This document shows positions 1 to 8,204 of a stretch of DNA of 53,952 nucleotides, piece after piece; the stretch's first letter is position 1; the number at the start of each line of letters is the position of its first letter. A program made the translations under genes and the position numbers. This stretch comes from Caproiciproducens galactitolivorans (lineage in GTDB: Bacteria; Bacillota; Clostridia; Oscillospirales; Acutalibacteraceae): positions 1 to 53,952 of the forward strand of contig NZ_JAPOHA010000015.1 of NCBI RefSeq assembly GCF_026672255.1, written 5' to 3'. Under the pieces are notes generated by a model. That model saw nothing but the letters and a program-made list of their open reading frames with translations, was not told the origin of the DNA and did not search any database.

Positions 1-70
1 GGTTGCGCATAAAATCACGACTGTTCTCGGTTGCGCGGGAAAAGCTTAAAGATAGTTCGTTTCCATGCAA

Positions 71-101
71 AAAGGTCCGCCCAAACGGGGCGGGCCTTTT
101 T
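71..101 (+). terminator. Rho-independent terminator of an upstream gene
   Basis: A GC-rich hairpin (ggtccgccc pairing with gggcgggcc, loop aaacg) is followed directly by a run of T. It closes a transcript that enters from outside the left edge. No coding region could be supported in bases 1-333; the rest of that stretch is AT-rich and carries the promoter of the next gene. Confidence 0.8.
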
Positions 102-241
102 GCGTTGTCGGAATTTCGGAAAAAACAGGAGGGGGAACAATCCTTCTCCTGTTTTTCTGCCTTTTCTTCCGGTGTTCGCGTGAGAATTGGCGGGATAAAT
201 TTTTATCTTATAGAAATAAAATTGTTTTTTATATTTAAGCA

Positions 242-270
242 TTGTATTCATTGTAAATATACGCTATAAT
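242..270 (+). promoter_or_regulatory. Sigma-A-type promoter for the EF-G-like gene
   Basis: TTGTAT at 242-247 and a perfect TATAAT at 265-270 are separated by 17 bases. This lies about 64 bases upstream of the ATG at 334, in an AT-rich intergenic stretch, and the downstream gene is the only candidate to be driven by it. Confidence 0.7.
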
Positions 271-333
271 TATCGTAAATTTGGTTGAGCAATTGTATGT
301 TGTGACAATCAATTCCTGAAAGGAGTATCGATA

Positions 334-2406
334 ATGAAACAGTATCAGGCAAAAAATATCCTTAATATTGCAATTGCGGGACACAGCGGTTCAGGCAAGA
401 CCAGCATTGCAGAAGCGATGCTGTACCTGTCCGGCGCAACCGACCGTTTTGGGAAGGTTGGGGAAGGAAGCACCATCTGTGACTTCGATCCGGAAGAGAT
501 CAAGAGAAAAATTACCGTGGCAACCGCAGTGGCTCCTTTGGAATGGAAGAACCATAAAATCAATCTGATCGACGCTCCGGGCCTTTTCGATTTTGAAGGC
601 GCCCTTTGCGAAGCCGTTCGCGCGGCGGATTCCGTGCTGATCGCGGTTTCCGGCAAGAGCGGGGTCGCCGTCGGCACGGAAAAGGCGGTGGAAGCGGCGA
701 ATAAGCGCGGGCTGGCGAAAATTTTCTTTGTAAACGGCCTTTGCGACGAGAGCGCGCGCTTTTACAGGGTGTTTGAGGATTTGAAGGCGAGCTTCGGCCC
801 CTCCATCTGCCCGGTTGTCGTTCCGTATATTGAGGACGGCAAGGCGAACATATATATTAACATGCTGGAATATAAAGCATACGACTACCAAAACGGAAAA
901 CCCGTGGAGGTAAAGATGCCGGATATGGGAACAAGGCTCGAGGGCCTTCGCACCGCGATTTACGAGGCGGTTGCCGAAACGAGCGACGAGATGTTTGAAA
1001 AATACTTCTCGGGCGAGCAGTTTACGCCGGAGGAAGTGATTGTCGGCGTAAGCAAGGGCGTAAAATCCGGCGCGATCTGCCCGGTGTTCTGCGGCGACGC
1101 GCTGCTGATGCGCGGCATGGAACAGTTCCTAGACGGCCTTGTCTGGCTGGCGCCTTCCGCTGAGGAAAAGAGCGCGGAGATGGGCTCCGACACCGACGGC
1201 AATCCGGTTGAGCTCTCCGTTAACGAAAGCGGCGCGACGGCAGCCATTGTCTTCAAGACCGTTGCAGACCCGTTTATCGGCAAGCTGTCCTATCTGAAGG
1301 TGATTTCCGGCAAGGTTACAACCGATACGCAGCTTGTCAATATGCGCACGGGCAATCTGGAGCGCATCGGCAAGACAGTGATTATGCACGGCAAGAAGCA
1401 GGAGGACGCCCCGTCGATCGTTGCGGGCGACATCGGCGCGATACTGAAATTACAGGGAACCAGCACGGGCGACACGCTCTGCGCGCCGGCCCGGAAGGTA
1501 ACGCTGGAGGGCATTGAATACCCGAACCCGACCCTCTCTATGGCGGTGACGCCGAAGAACAAGGGCGAGGAAGACAAGGTTGCGCAGGGAATCCTGCGTC
1601 TGGTGGACGAAGATCCCACCATCCGGTTTACAACCAACACCGAGACGCACCAGATGGTGCTTTCCGGTTTGGGCGAACAGCATCTGGATATTATCGTCTC
1701 GAAGTTGAAGAGCAAATTCGGCGTGGATGTTACGCTGCAGAAACCGCGCGTACCGTACCGCGAGACCATCCGCAAAAAGGTGCAGGTGCAGGGCCGCTAC
1801 AAAAAGCAGACCGGCGGGCACGGCCAGTTCGGCGATATCTGGGTGGAGTTTGAGCCCTGCGACAGCGACGGGCTGGAATTTGCCGAGCGCGTTGTCGGCG
1901 GCGCGGTGCCGAAGAACTTTTTCCCGGCGGTCGAAAAAGGGCTGCGCGAATGCATTGCGAAAGGCCCGCTCGCGGGATACCCCGTCGTGGGACTGCGCGC
2001 GACGCTGTACGACGGTTCGTACCACCCGGTGGACTCTTCCGAAATGTCCTTTAAAATGGCGGCGAACTTAGCCTATAAGGCGGGCATGCCGATTGCAAAC
2101 CCCGTGCTGCTTGAGCCGATCGGCACGCTGCGGTGCCTGGTGCCCGACGCGAACATGGGCGATATTCTGGGCGAAGTCAACAAGCGCCGCGGCCGCGTTC
2201 TGGGGATGGACCCGGCGGAAGACGGGAAGCAGATTGTAGAAGCCGAGGTGCCGATGGCGGAAATGCATGATTTCTGCACGTTCGTCCGTCAGGTTACGCA
2301 GGGCAGAGGTTCCTTTACCTTTGATTTCTGCCGTTATGAAGAAGCGCCGCAGCAGGTTGCCCAGAAGGTAATCGAGGAGGCGAAGGTTTCGGCGGCGGAA
2401 GAATAA
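334..2406 (+). CDS. EF-G-like translational GTPase with degenerate G4 motif
   Basis: A 690-residue paralogue of elongation factor G, with domain order GTPase, domain II, and III-V, and the family's full length. The P-loop is GHSGSGKT (residues 16-23), Thr61 lies in the switch I region (KRKITV), and G3 is DAPGL (80-84) instead of DTPGH. The base-specifying NKxD motif is replaced by NGLC (134-137), so both the Lys and the Asp are lost. Domain IV and V motifs such as GGHGQFGD are present. It has its own promoter and a strong terminator, so it is monocistronic and not part of a ribosomal-protein operon where canonical fusA lies. Such EF-G-like paralogues are widespread in Clostridia and their role is unsettled. 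The start has an aaaggag site before the ATG. Naming it fusA would be wrong. Confidence 0.9.
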   Translation: MKQYQAKNILNIAIAGHSGSGKTSIAEAMLYLSGATDRFGKVGEGSTICDFDPEEIKRKITVATAVAPLEWKNHKINLIDAPGLFDFEGALCEAVRAADSVLIAVSGKSGVAVGTEKAVEAANKRGLAKIFFVNGLCDESARFYRVFEDLKASFGPSICPVVVPYIEDGKANIYINMLEYKAYDYQNGKPVEVKMPDMGTRLEGLRTAIYEAVAETSDEMFEKYFSGEQFTPEEVIVGVSKGVKSGAICPVFCGDALLMRGMEQFLDGLVWLAPSAEEKSAEMGSDTDGNPVELSVNESGATAAIVFKTVADPFIGKLSYLKVISGKVTTDTQLVNMRTGNLERIGKTVIMHGKKQEDAPSIVAGDIGAILKLQGTSTGDTLCAPARKVTLEGIEYPNPTLSMAVTPKNKGEEDKVAQGILRLVDEDPTIRFTTNTETHQMVLSGLGEQHLDIIVSKLKSKFGVDVTLQKPRVPYRETIRKKVQVQGRYKKQTGGHGQFGDIWVEFEPCDSDGLEFAERVVGGAVPKNFFPAVEKGLRECIAKGPLAGYPVVGLRATLYDGSYHPVDSSEMSFKMAANLAYKAGMPIANPVLLEPIGTLRCLVPDANMGDILGEVNKRRGRVLGMDPAEDGKQIVEAEVPMAEMHDFCTFVRQVTQGRGSFTFDFCRYEEAPQQVAQKVIEEAKVSAAEE

Positions 2407-2414
2407 GAATATTG

Positions 2415-2446
2415 AGCAACCTCCGGAAACGGGGGTTGCTTTTTTG
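2415..2446 (+). terminator. Terminator of the EF-G-like gene
   Basis: agcaacc pairs with ggttgct around a GC-rich centre and is followed by six T. It begins 9 bases after the stop codon at 2404-2406. Confidence 0.85.
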
Positions 2447-2496
2447 CATTTTTTCTCCCCTTCACGCATATTTATCATTACAAGGGGGGCGTTAAA

Positions 2497-3084
2497 ATGT
2501 TTGTATTATCAGTCAAGGCGGGCAGAAAAAAGGTTTTGATCGGTCTTGCGGCGGTATTAATTGTCGTAACCGGCGTGATTGTGACCTCCAAGGTGCATTC
2601 TTCGAGCCCCGTCGCGACGGCTTCAGGAAAACAATATTGTCTTACCGCGGCAACCAACGAGGACCGCATTTCCTTTTTAAAACAGTTTGGATGGAATGTA
2701 AACGCGGAACCGATCGAAATGAAGGATGTGACAATCCCCGAAAAGTTTAATGATGTGTACACGCAATACAACAACATACAGAAGGAGCAGGGGCTCGACC
2801 TTATGCCCTATGCGGGAAAAACCTGCAAACAGTGGGTGTACGCGGTGACAAACTATCCGCAGGCTTCCAATGTGCGCGCAACCATGCTTGTCTACAACAA
2901 CGCGGTGATCGGTGGGGATTTAAGCACCGCCGAGCTGGACGGCTTTATGACTGGATTTAACGGAGCGCAGGAAAGCGCCGATTACAGTATGCAGGGATTA
3001 CTGTCGGCTTGCGAAAATCAGGCGTCCTCCGCCGCACCCGCGGTATCCTCCGAGATTCCCGCGAACGCATGGCCTACGGACTGA
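2497..3084 (+). CDS. DUF4830-like membrane-anchored protein
   Basis: A 195-residue protein of unknown function. A basic start (KAGRKK) is followed by one hydrophobic segment at about residues 13-30, which predicts a single N-terminal membrane anchor or uncleaved signal with the rest outside the cell. The middle (FLKQFGWNV, then IPEKFNDVYTQYN and GLDLMPYAGK) resembles the DUF4830 family, recognised by eye only. The C-terminus is Ala/Ser-rich. A very strong ribosome site (aaggggggcg) precedes the ATG. It has no evident partner: the upstream gene ends with a terminator and the next gene is over 300 bases away. DUF4830 has no established function. Confidence 0.65.
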   Translation: MFVLSVKAGRKKVLIGLAAVLIVVTGVIVTSKVHSSSPVATASGKQYCLTAATNEDRISFLKQFGWNVNAEPIEMKDVTIPEKFNDVYTQYNNIQKEQGLDLMPYAGKTCKQWVYAVTNYPQASNVRATMLVYNNAVIGGDLSTAELDGFMTGFNGAQESADYSMQGLLSACENQASSAAPAVSSEIPANAWPTD

Positions 3085-3150
3085 AGCGAATGGAAGTTGA
3101 CCGTTTTTCCCTTATCGTTTACAATAGAACCACAGAATGGATCGTCGGCC

Positions 3151-3186
3151 CGGTCTATCCCCCAGCACCGGTTGGAGGATAGACCG
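3151..3186 (+). terminator. Long hairpin in the 3085-3400 intergenic stretch
   Basis: cggtctatcc (3151-3160) and ggatagaccg (3177-3186) are perfect inverted arms, and ccagc/gttgg extends the stem inward with one wobble pair. Only four T follow after a gap, so it is either a weak terminator of the DUF4830 gene or a structured leader of the pseudouridine synthase mRNA. The remaining bases up to 3400 hold only a small 6-bp-stem hairpin (3234-3251) and an 11-base direct repeat, gaaaatcggga. Confidence 0.45.
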
Positions 3187-3400
3187 TAAGTTTTGCTGAA
3201 AATCGGGAAGATTATCGTTGGAAAATCGGGAGATCAGCCTGCTTCGGCTGAACTTGCATTTACACAAAAGAAACGGAGAGTCTTTCTCCGTCTCGGCTTG
3301 TCGAAAAAGTGTAACTTTACGAAAACCGCGCGAATGAAAAGTTTGCGGGGTCGGGGCCGAAACAAGGCCCGAAGATCCGAAAGATAGAGGAAGTGGAAAA

Positions 3401-4117
3401 ATGAGCAGGGAACGGCTGGATAAAATTCTTGCCCTGCAGGTGACGGACAGCCGCAGGGACGCCGGGGTCATGATCCGGCGCGGCGCGGTCACGGTAAACG
3501 GGAACATTGTAAAGAAAGCGGATTTCAAGGTGGACACGCAGTCCGACACGGTAACGGTGAACGGGGAACCGCTGTCCGTAAAAAAGTTCGTCTATCTGAT
3601 GATGAACAAGCCTGCGGGGGTGCTTTCCGCCGCGCGGGACACGCGCGCGAAAACCGTGGTGGACCTTTTGCCGCCGGAGCTGAAACGCCGCGGGCTTTTT
3701 CCGGCGGGACGCCTCGACCGGGATACCGAAGGGCTGCTCATTATTACGGACGACGGGGCTTACGCCCATCGGATGCTCGCGCCCAAAAGCAATGTGTATA
3801 AATATTATGAGGCGGTGCTTGCCCGTCCGGTTGCCGAAGACGACGCCGCGGCGTTTGAGAACGGCGTGGTGTTAAAGGACCGGACCTGCCTGCCTGCAAA
3901 ACTGGAGGTTTTGGAGGAGGGGGCGCATCCGCTGGTCAGGGTGAAAATCCACGAAGGAAAATTCCATCAGGTAAAGCGCATGTTTCTGGCAAGGGGCAAT
4001 GAAGTGCTGAAATTAAAACGGGTGCAGATCGGTGCGCTGACCCTTGACGCTGCGCTCGCACCCGGTGAAACACGCGAAATGAGCGCGGAAGAAACCGCTT
4101 CGGTTTTTGCAGATTGA
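3401..4117 (+). CDS. RsuA/RluB-family rRNA pseudouridine synthase
   Basis: 238 residues with an N-terminal S4 RNA-binding domain (RLDKILALQVTDSRRDA, then IRRGAVTVNG, about residues 4-60) and a pseudouridine synthase domain from about 63. The catalytic Asp lies in GRLDRDTEGLL (Asp about 108), the family hallmark. KFHQVKRMF near the C-terminus is also typical. It isomerises a specific uridine in 16S or 23S rRNA; the sequence alone does not say which. The ATG follows gaggaagtggaaa. The last ~25 bases of the gene belong to the first unit of the repeat array downstream, so the C-terminal few residues may be repeat-derived. Confidence 0.88.
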   Translation: MSRERLDKILALQVTDSRRDAGVMIRRGAVTVNGNIVKKADFKVDTQSDTVTVNGEPLSVKKFVYLMMNKPAGVLSAARDTRAKTVVDLLPPELKRRGLFPAGRLDRDTEGLLIITDDGAYAHRMLAPKSNVYKYYEAVLARPVAEDDAAAFENGVVLKDRTCLPAKLEVLEEGAHPLVRVKIHEGKFHQVKRMFLARGNEVLKLKRVQIGALTLDAALAPGETREMSAEETASVFAD

Positions 4118-4570
4118 TGAATCTGTATAAATTTTGGCCCCTATTTTTGTAATTTATCAAATTTAGATAAACCGGGAGGAAAAAGTTTGGGCAAAAGCGG
4201 GAAGAAAGGCGCGTATGGAGCGGCATGCGGCCTTTTCTGATGCGCCGGAAGCCGGTAAAATGCCCGAAACAGAAAAATAGTTCGGTTTTTACAAGTTCAT
4301 GAATATGTATAAATTTTGGTCCCGATTTTTGTAATTTATCAGATTTACATAAATCGGGAGAAAGAAGTTTGGGCAAAAGCGGAAAGGAAGGCGCGTACAG
4401 GGCCGGCGCGCGGTCTGTGCCGATGCGCAGAAATCCGGAAAACACACGGAATAAGCGGGGAAAAGCCGCTCCAGCCTTTGTAAATGCATAAATGTGTATA
4501 AATTTCGTCCTTCGTTTTTGTGTTTTATCAGATTTACATAAAGTGGGTGAAAAAAGTTTGGACAAAAAAG
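4091..4570. repeat. Three imperfect tandem repeats of 182 and 189 bp
   Basis: The marker gtataaatttt recurs at 4125, 4307 and 4496, and each copy continues with a T-rich stretch, ttatca(a/g)attta, ataaa, then gaaaaaagtttgg and a GC-rich tail. Unit 2 folds into a hairpin (cccgattt with aaatcggg, inner tgtaa with ttaca); the other units keep it only partly. The first unit begins inside the pseudouridine synthase gene. The two spacings differ by 7 bases, which is not a multiple of three, so the long open frame on the minus strand across it is not kept in phase and is unlikely to be a gene. Function unknown; it occupies the whole gap before the transport ATPase gene. Confidence 0.8.
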
Positions 4571-4679
4571 GTCTGTATTTCCCCGGGTACTTCTGTTATC
4601 ATTAACGCATGGAAATTAAGCATAGGTTCTTACCGGGCCCGGTAGCAACTTTGCGCAGTGTGAAACTTGGAGGATGATT

Positions 4680-5792
4680 ATGGCAAACGTAACTTTAAAA
4701 AGTGTTTATAAAGTCTATGACGGCGGAGTAACCGCTGTAAAGGATTTCAATCTGGAGATTGCCGATAAAGAGTTTATTATTCTTGTTGGCCCTTCCGGCT
4801 GCGGAAAATCGACAACGCTCCGCATGATTGCGGGTCTGGAAGAAATCAGCCAGGGCGAGCTTTATATCGGCGATACCCTTGCAAACGACGTAGCCCCGAA
4901 GGACCGCGATATCGCGATGGTGTTCCAGAACTACGCGCTTTACCCGCACATGACGGTATTTGACAACATGGCATTCGGCCTGAAGCTCCGCAAGGTTCCC
5001 AAGGATGAAATCAAGAGCCGCGTGGAAGAGGCCGCAAAGATTTTGGATATTTCCCATCTGCTCGACAGAAAGCCGAAGGCTTTGTCCGGCGGCCAGCGCC
5101 AGCGTGTTGCGCTGGGACGCGCCATTGTCCGTGACCCGAAGGTTTTCCTTCTCGACGAACCGCTTTCCAACCTGGATGCGAAACTGAGAGCGCAGATGAG
5201 GACGGAAATTTCCAAGCTGCACAAAAAGCTTGGCACAACTTTTATCTATGTAACGCATGACCAGACAGAGGCCATGACCATGGGCGACCGTATCGTCGTT
5301 ATGAAAGACGGTATTATTCAGCAGGTAGATACCCCGCAAAACCTTTACGACTTCCCGGTAAACGAGTTTGTCGCGGGCTTCATGGGTTCGCCGCAAATGA
5401 ACTTTATCGACGCGACGGTTGAATCCAAGGACGGCCGTTTCTTCCTGAATTTTGGCAAATACAGCCTCGCGATTCCGCAGGAGAAAGACAAGGACGGTGT
5501 GCTGAAGAATTATGCCGGCAAGCCGGTCGTGTTCGGTATTCGTCCGGAAGATGTTCACGACGAACCTGCCTTCCTTGCAAAATCCACCGATGGAATCGTT
5601 AACGCGGACGTTGAGGTTACCGAACTGATGGGCGCTGAAACCTATCTGTACCTCACCTGCGAAGGGAATAACATCACCGCACGCGTCGATCCGACTTCGA
5701 CCGCAAAAACAGGCGATAACATTAAAATCGCATTCAATTTACAGAAATTACATTTATTTGATAAAGATACCGAGCAAACGATTCTCAACTAA
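4680..5792 (+). CDS. MsmK/UgpC-type sugar ABC transporter ATPase
   Basis: 370 residues from the chosen start. Walker A GPSGCGKST, Q-loop QNYALYPHM, signature LSGGQRQRVALGRAI, Walker B VFLLDEPLSNLDA and switch His in THDQTEAM fill the first ~230 residues. The rest is the OB-fold/TOBE regulatory domain of the MalK-MsmK group (GIRPEDVH). These ATPases energise several sugar transporters whose permeases are encoded elsewhere; no permease or binding protein is adjacent here. An ATG at 4674 is also in frame, but it abuts the ggagg site (4669-4673), so the ATG at 4680 with 6-base spacing is preferred and gives the usual start MANVTLK. A 12-bp palindrome, accgggcccggt (4632-4643), lies upstream. A terminator follows. 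Confidence 0.92.
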   Translation: MANVTLKSVYKVYDGGVTAVKDFNLEIADKEFIILVGPSGCGKSTTLRMIAGLEEISQGELYIGDTLANDVAPKDRDIAMVFQNYALYPHMTVFDNMAFGLKLRKVPKDEIKSRVEEAAKILDISHLLDRKPKALSGGQRQRVALGRAIVRDPKVFLLDEPLSNLDAKLRAQMRTEISKLHKKLGTTFIYVTHDQTEAMTMGDRIVVMKDGIIQQVDTPQNLYDFPVNEFVAGFMGSPQMNFIDATVESKDGRFFLNFGKYSLAIPQEKDKDGVLKNYAGKPVVFGIRPEDVHDEPAFLAKSTDGIVNADVEVTELMGAETYLYLTCEGNNITARVDPTSTAKTGDNIKIAFNLQKLHLFDKDTEQTILN

Positions 5793-5807
5793 ATGGATCA
5801 TCGAGAA

Positions 5808-5837
5808 GGGCCGTGCCGTTTGGCACGGTCTTTTTGC
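5808..5837 (+). terminator. Terminator of the transport ATPase gene
   Basis: ggccgtgcc pairs with ggcacggtc and is followed by five T, 15 bases past the stop. Between it and 6026 the intergenic stretch holds a 13-base palindrome attggtgaccaat (5929-5941) and is otherwise featureless. Confidence 0.9.
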
Positions 5838-6026
5838 GTGCGGGAACAGAAGGGCTTCGTTGAAAACAGCAGTCCACCGGAGAAATGGAAGAGGATTCTA
5901 TCGGGAAAGTAGCAGGAAAAAGGAAAAAATTGGTGACCAATATTCCGTATACAAATTAAATTGTTAAAAAATTATGAAAAATTCCTCTTTTATTTGATAA
6001 TTCTTCAATTTCTGTTGAATATATGG

Positions 6027-6055
6027 TTGAAAATTACAATGAATTTATGTAAAAT
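6027..6055 (+). promoter_or_regulatory. Sigma-A-type promoter for the PucR-like gene
   Basis: TTGAAA at 6027-6032 and TAAAAT at 6050-6055 with a 17-base spacer, about 54 bases ahead of the ATG in very AT-rich sequence. Confidence 0.7.
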
Positions 6056-6108
6056 GTATGTAGGATGTTATCGTTATTTATATAAGTTATATAAAGAGAG
6101 GGAGAGCT

Positions 6109-7194
6109 ATGTCAAATAGATTATTTCAGGGAGTCATCCATCAAATGCGGGATGCTATTGACCGCACAATCGGTGTGATTGATGAAACCTCGGTCATTAT
6201 TGCCTGCAGCGAGCTGGGCCGGATTGGAGAGGTTAACGACAGCATCACGCCGGAAGTTCTGGCTACACCCGGAACTTTTGTGGTCAACGGCTATACGTAT
6301 AAGTCATTTGGCAGCCGCCCGCGCCCGGAGTATGCCGTTTTTGTTTCCGGAAGCGATCCGGAGGCCGGACGCTACGCCTCTCTGCTTGCCGTTTCACTGA
6401 GCAGCATTAAGCAGTATTACGATGAAAAATACGACCGCAGCAACTTTATCAAGAATGTGATTCTTGACAATATTCTGCCCGGCGATATTTATTTAAAGGC
6501 GCGCGAGCTTCGTTTTAATTCCGACGTGAACCGCGTGTGCATGCTGATTAAAATAACGAGCAAATCCGATATTTCCGCTTACGATGTTGTACAGAACCTT
6601 TTCCCGGACAAGAACAAGGACTTTATCATTAATATTAATGAAAGCGATATTGCGCTGGTGAAGGAGATCCGCGCCGGTATCGAGCCGAAGGATTTGGAAA
6701 AACTGGCAAGTTCCATTGTCGATACGCTGTCGAGCGAGTTCTACACCCACTGCGTCGTCGGCATCGGTACGATTGTTACCGGCATTAAGGATCTGGCGCG
6801 CTCCTTTAAGGAAGCGCAGGTCGCTTTGGAGGTCGGCAAGGTGTTCGACACCGAGAAGCCGATCGTCAGCTACGACAATCTGGGCATTGCCCGCCTGATC
6901 TATCAGCTCCCCACCACGCTGTGCGACATGTTCCTCAAAGAAGTGTTCAAGCGCGGTTCCATTGAGTCGCTGGACCACGAGACTTTGTTTACGATTCAGC
7001 GTTTCTTCGAGAACAACCTGAATGTTTCGGAGACCTCGCGTAAATTGTTTGTACACCGCAACACGCTGGTTTATCGCTTGGAGAAAATTAAGAAAATCAC
7101 CGGCTTGGACCTTCGTGAATTTGAGGACGCCATTGTTTTTAAAGTCGCCCTGATGGTGAAAAAGTATCTTTCTTCCAACCCTGTTAAATTCTAG
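6109..7194 (+). CDS. PucR/CdaR-type transcriptional regulator
   Basis: 361 residues. The C-terminal ~60 residues form the PucR helix-turn-helix domain (NNLNVSETSRKLFVHRNTLV, then YRLEKIKKITGLDL), preceded by a GGDEF-like central domain typical of the CdaR group (GIGTIVTGIKDLARSFKEAQ). The N-terminus (MRDAIDRTIGVIDETSVIIA) resembles the sensory part of sugar-diacid regulators. Regulators of this group control uptake or catabolic genes. Its position next to a sugar-transport ATPase suggests a link to carbohydrate supply, but each gene has its own promoter and terminator. The ATG follows gagagggagagct. The ligand cannot be read from the sequence. Confidence 0.85.
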   Translation: MSNRLFQGVIHQMRDAIDRTIGVIDETSVIIACSELGRIGEVNDSITPEVLATPGTFVVNGYTYKSFGSRPRPEYAVFVSGSDPEAGRYASLLAVSLSSIKQYYDEKYDRSNFIKNVILDNILPGDIYLKARELRFNSDVNRVCMLIKITSKSDISAYDVVQNLFPDKNKDFIININESDIALVKEIRAGIEPKDLEKLASSIVDTLSSEFYTHCVVGIGTIVTGIKDLARSFKEAQVALEVGKVFDTEKPIVSYDNLGIARLIYQLPTTLCDMFLKEVFKRGSIESLDHETLFTIQRFFENNLNVSETSRKLFVHRNTLVYRLEKIKKITGLDLREFEDAIVFKVALMVKKYLSSNPVKF

Positions 7195-7266
7195 CAGAGA
7201 AATGACGAAAAGTTAAAACTATTACAGATTTATTACAAATTATTTCCCATTCGGAATAATAAATAA

Positions 7267-7306
7267 GAAACCCATTGGTATTATGTAAACATGCCAATGG
7301 GTTTTG
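7267..7306 (+). terminator. Terminator of the PucR-like gene
   Basis: aaacccattggta pairs with tgccaatgggttt (12 of 13 pairs) and is followed by a short T run. The rest of 7195-7508 is non-coding; no convincing promoter for ftsE was found in it. Confidence 0.8.
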
Positions 7307-7508
7307 ATTTCGTATCCATCCTATTGGTATTTATGTATGAAAAAACAAGGTTCGAAATCCAGTGCCGGGGCTGAAGAAAAAGGAACGCGGGATACGCCGT
7401 CCTCCCATGAAAAAATGGTTTCGTCTGCGCGGGAGAGGCAAGGGGAGAGCGTCGCCCGGCATTTAGGGGCTGAACCGGAACAATTCGATTTTTAATGGAG
7501 CGATTACA

Positions 7509-8204
7509 TTGATAGAATTTCAAAATGTCAGTAAAACCTATTCGAACGGCACCCGGGCGCTCAAGGATGTCAGCCTGAAAGTGGACAAAGGTGAGTTCGT
7601 CTTTATTGTGGGTTCTTCCGGAGCGGGAAAAAGTACGTTTCTAAAATTAATTATGTGTGAGGAAAGGCCCAACGACGGGGAAATTATCTTGAACGGCCGG
7701 GGGCTTTCCACTTTGAAAAAACGGGAAGTCCCTTTTATGCGGCGCACAATGGGCATCGTGTTTCAGGATTTCCGCCTGATTGATACGATGACGGTTTTTG
7801 AAAACGTGGCGTTCGCAATGCATATTGTCGGCGCTAGTAACAGGGAAATCCACAAGCGCGTACCGTACATTCTCGGGCTTGTCAATCTTCAGAACAAGGC
7901 GAAATGCCACCCGGCGGAGCTTTCCGGCGGCGAGCAGCAGCGTGTCGGCCTGGCAAGGGCGCTGGTCAACAACCCAAAGCTGATTATCGCGGACGAGCCT
8001 ACCGGCAACATTGACCCGGCGCTTTCGTTTGAAATTGTGGATCTGCTGAATGAAATTAACCGCCGCGGCACCACCATCCTGATGGTAACGCACGAACATA
8101 CGCTGGTGAAGCATTTCCATAAACGGGTCGTGGAAATCCATGACGGGACCATTGTGGCGGACACCGCCTCACAGAAGGAGGAGGAAGAACGCCATGAAGA
8201 CTAA
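7509..8204 (+). CDS. ftsE: Cell division ATP-binding protein FtsE
   Basis: 231 residues, the usual FtsE length. Walker A GSSGAGKST, Q-loop FQDFRLIDTMTVFENVA (the FtsE-typical form), signature LSGGEQQRVGLARAL, Walker B LIIADEPTGNID and switch His in THEHTLV. It binds FtsX at the cytoplasmic face and drives an outside peptidoglycan hydrolase through it. The start is TTG with ggag eight bases upstream; it gives MIEFQNVSKTY, the family's usual N-terminus. The stop overlaps ftsX by 11 bases, so the two are translationally coupled. It is the first gene of a four-gene run ending at the degenerate S41 protein. The acidic tail KEEEERHED is unremarkable. Confidence 0.95.
   Translation: MIEFQNVSKTYSNGTRALKDVSLKVDKGEFVFIVGSSGAGKSTFLKLIMCEERPNDGEIILNGRGLSTLKKREVPFMRRTMGIVFQDFRLIDTMTVFENVAFAMHIVGASNREIHKRVPYILGLVNLQNKAKCHPAELSGGEQQRVGLARALVNNPKLIIADEPTGNIDPALSFEIVDLLNEINRRGTTILMVTHEHTLVKHFHKRVVEIHDGTIVADTASQKEEEERHED

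Noticed and set aside
15-251. Open frames on both strands in the first 270 bases
   Set aside because: They run across a terminator and promoter and have no coding signs.
3936-4565. 209-codon minus-strand open frame with apparent internal protein repeats
   Set aside because: It is produced by the ~185-bp DNA repeats; spacing changes by 7 bases so the frame is not conserved between units, and it overlaps the pseudouridine synthase gene.
7304-7333. Possible ftsE promoter TTGATT-N18-TATTTA
   Set aside because: The -10 matches only half of the consensus and the -35 lies in the preceding terminator.
7304-7495. 63-codon plus-strand frame before ftsE
   Set aside because: Starts at TTG inside the terminator, has no ribosome site and shows no family features.
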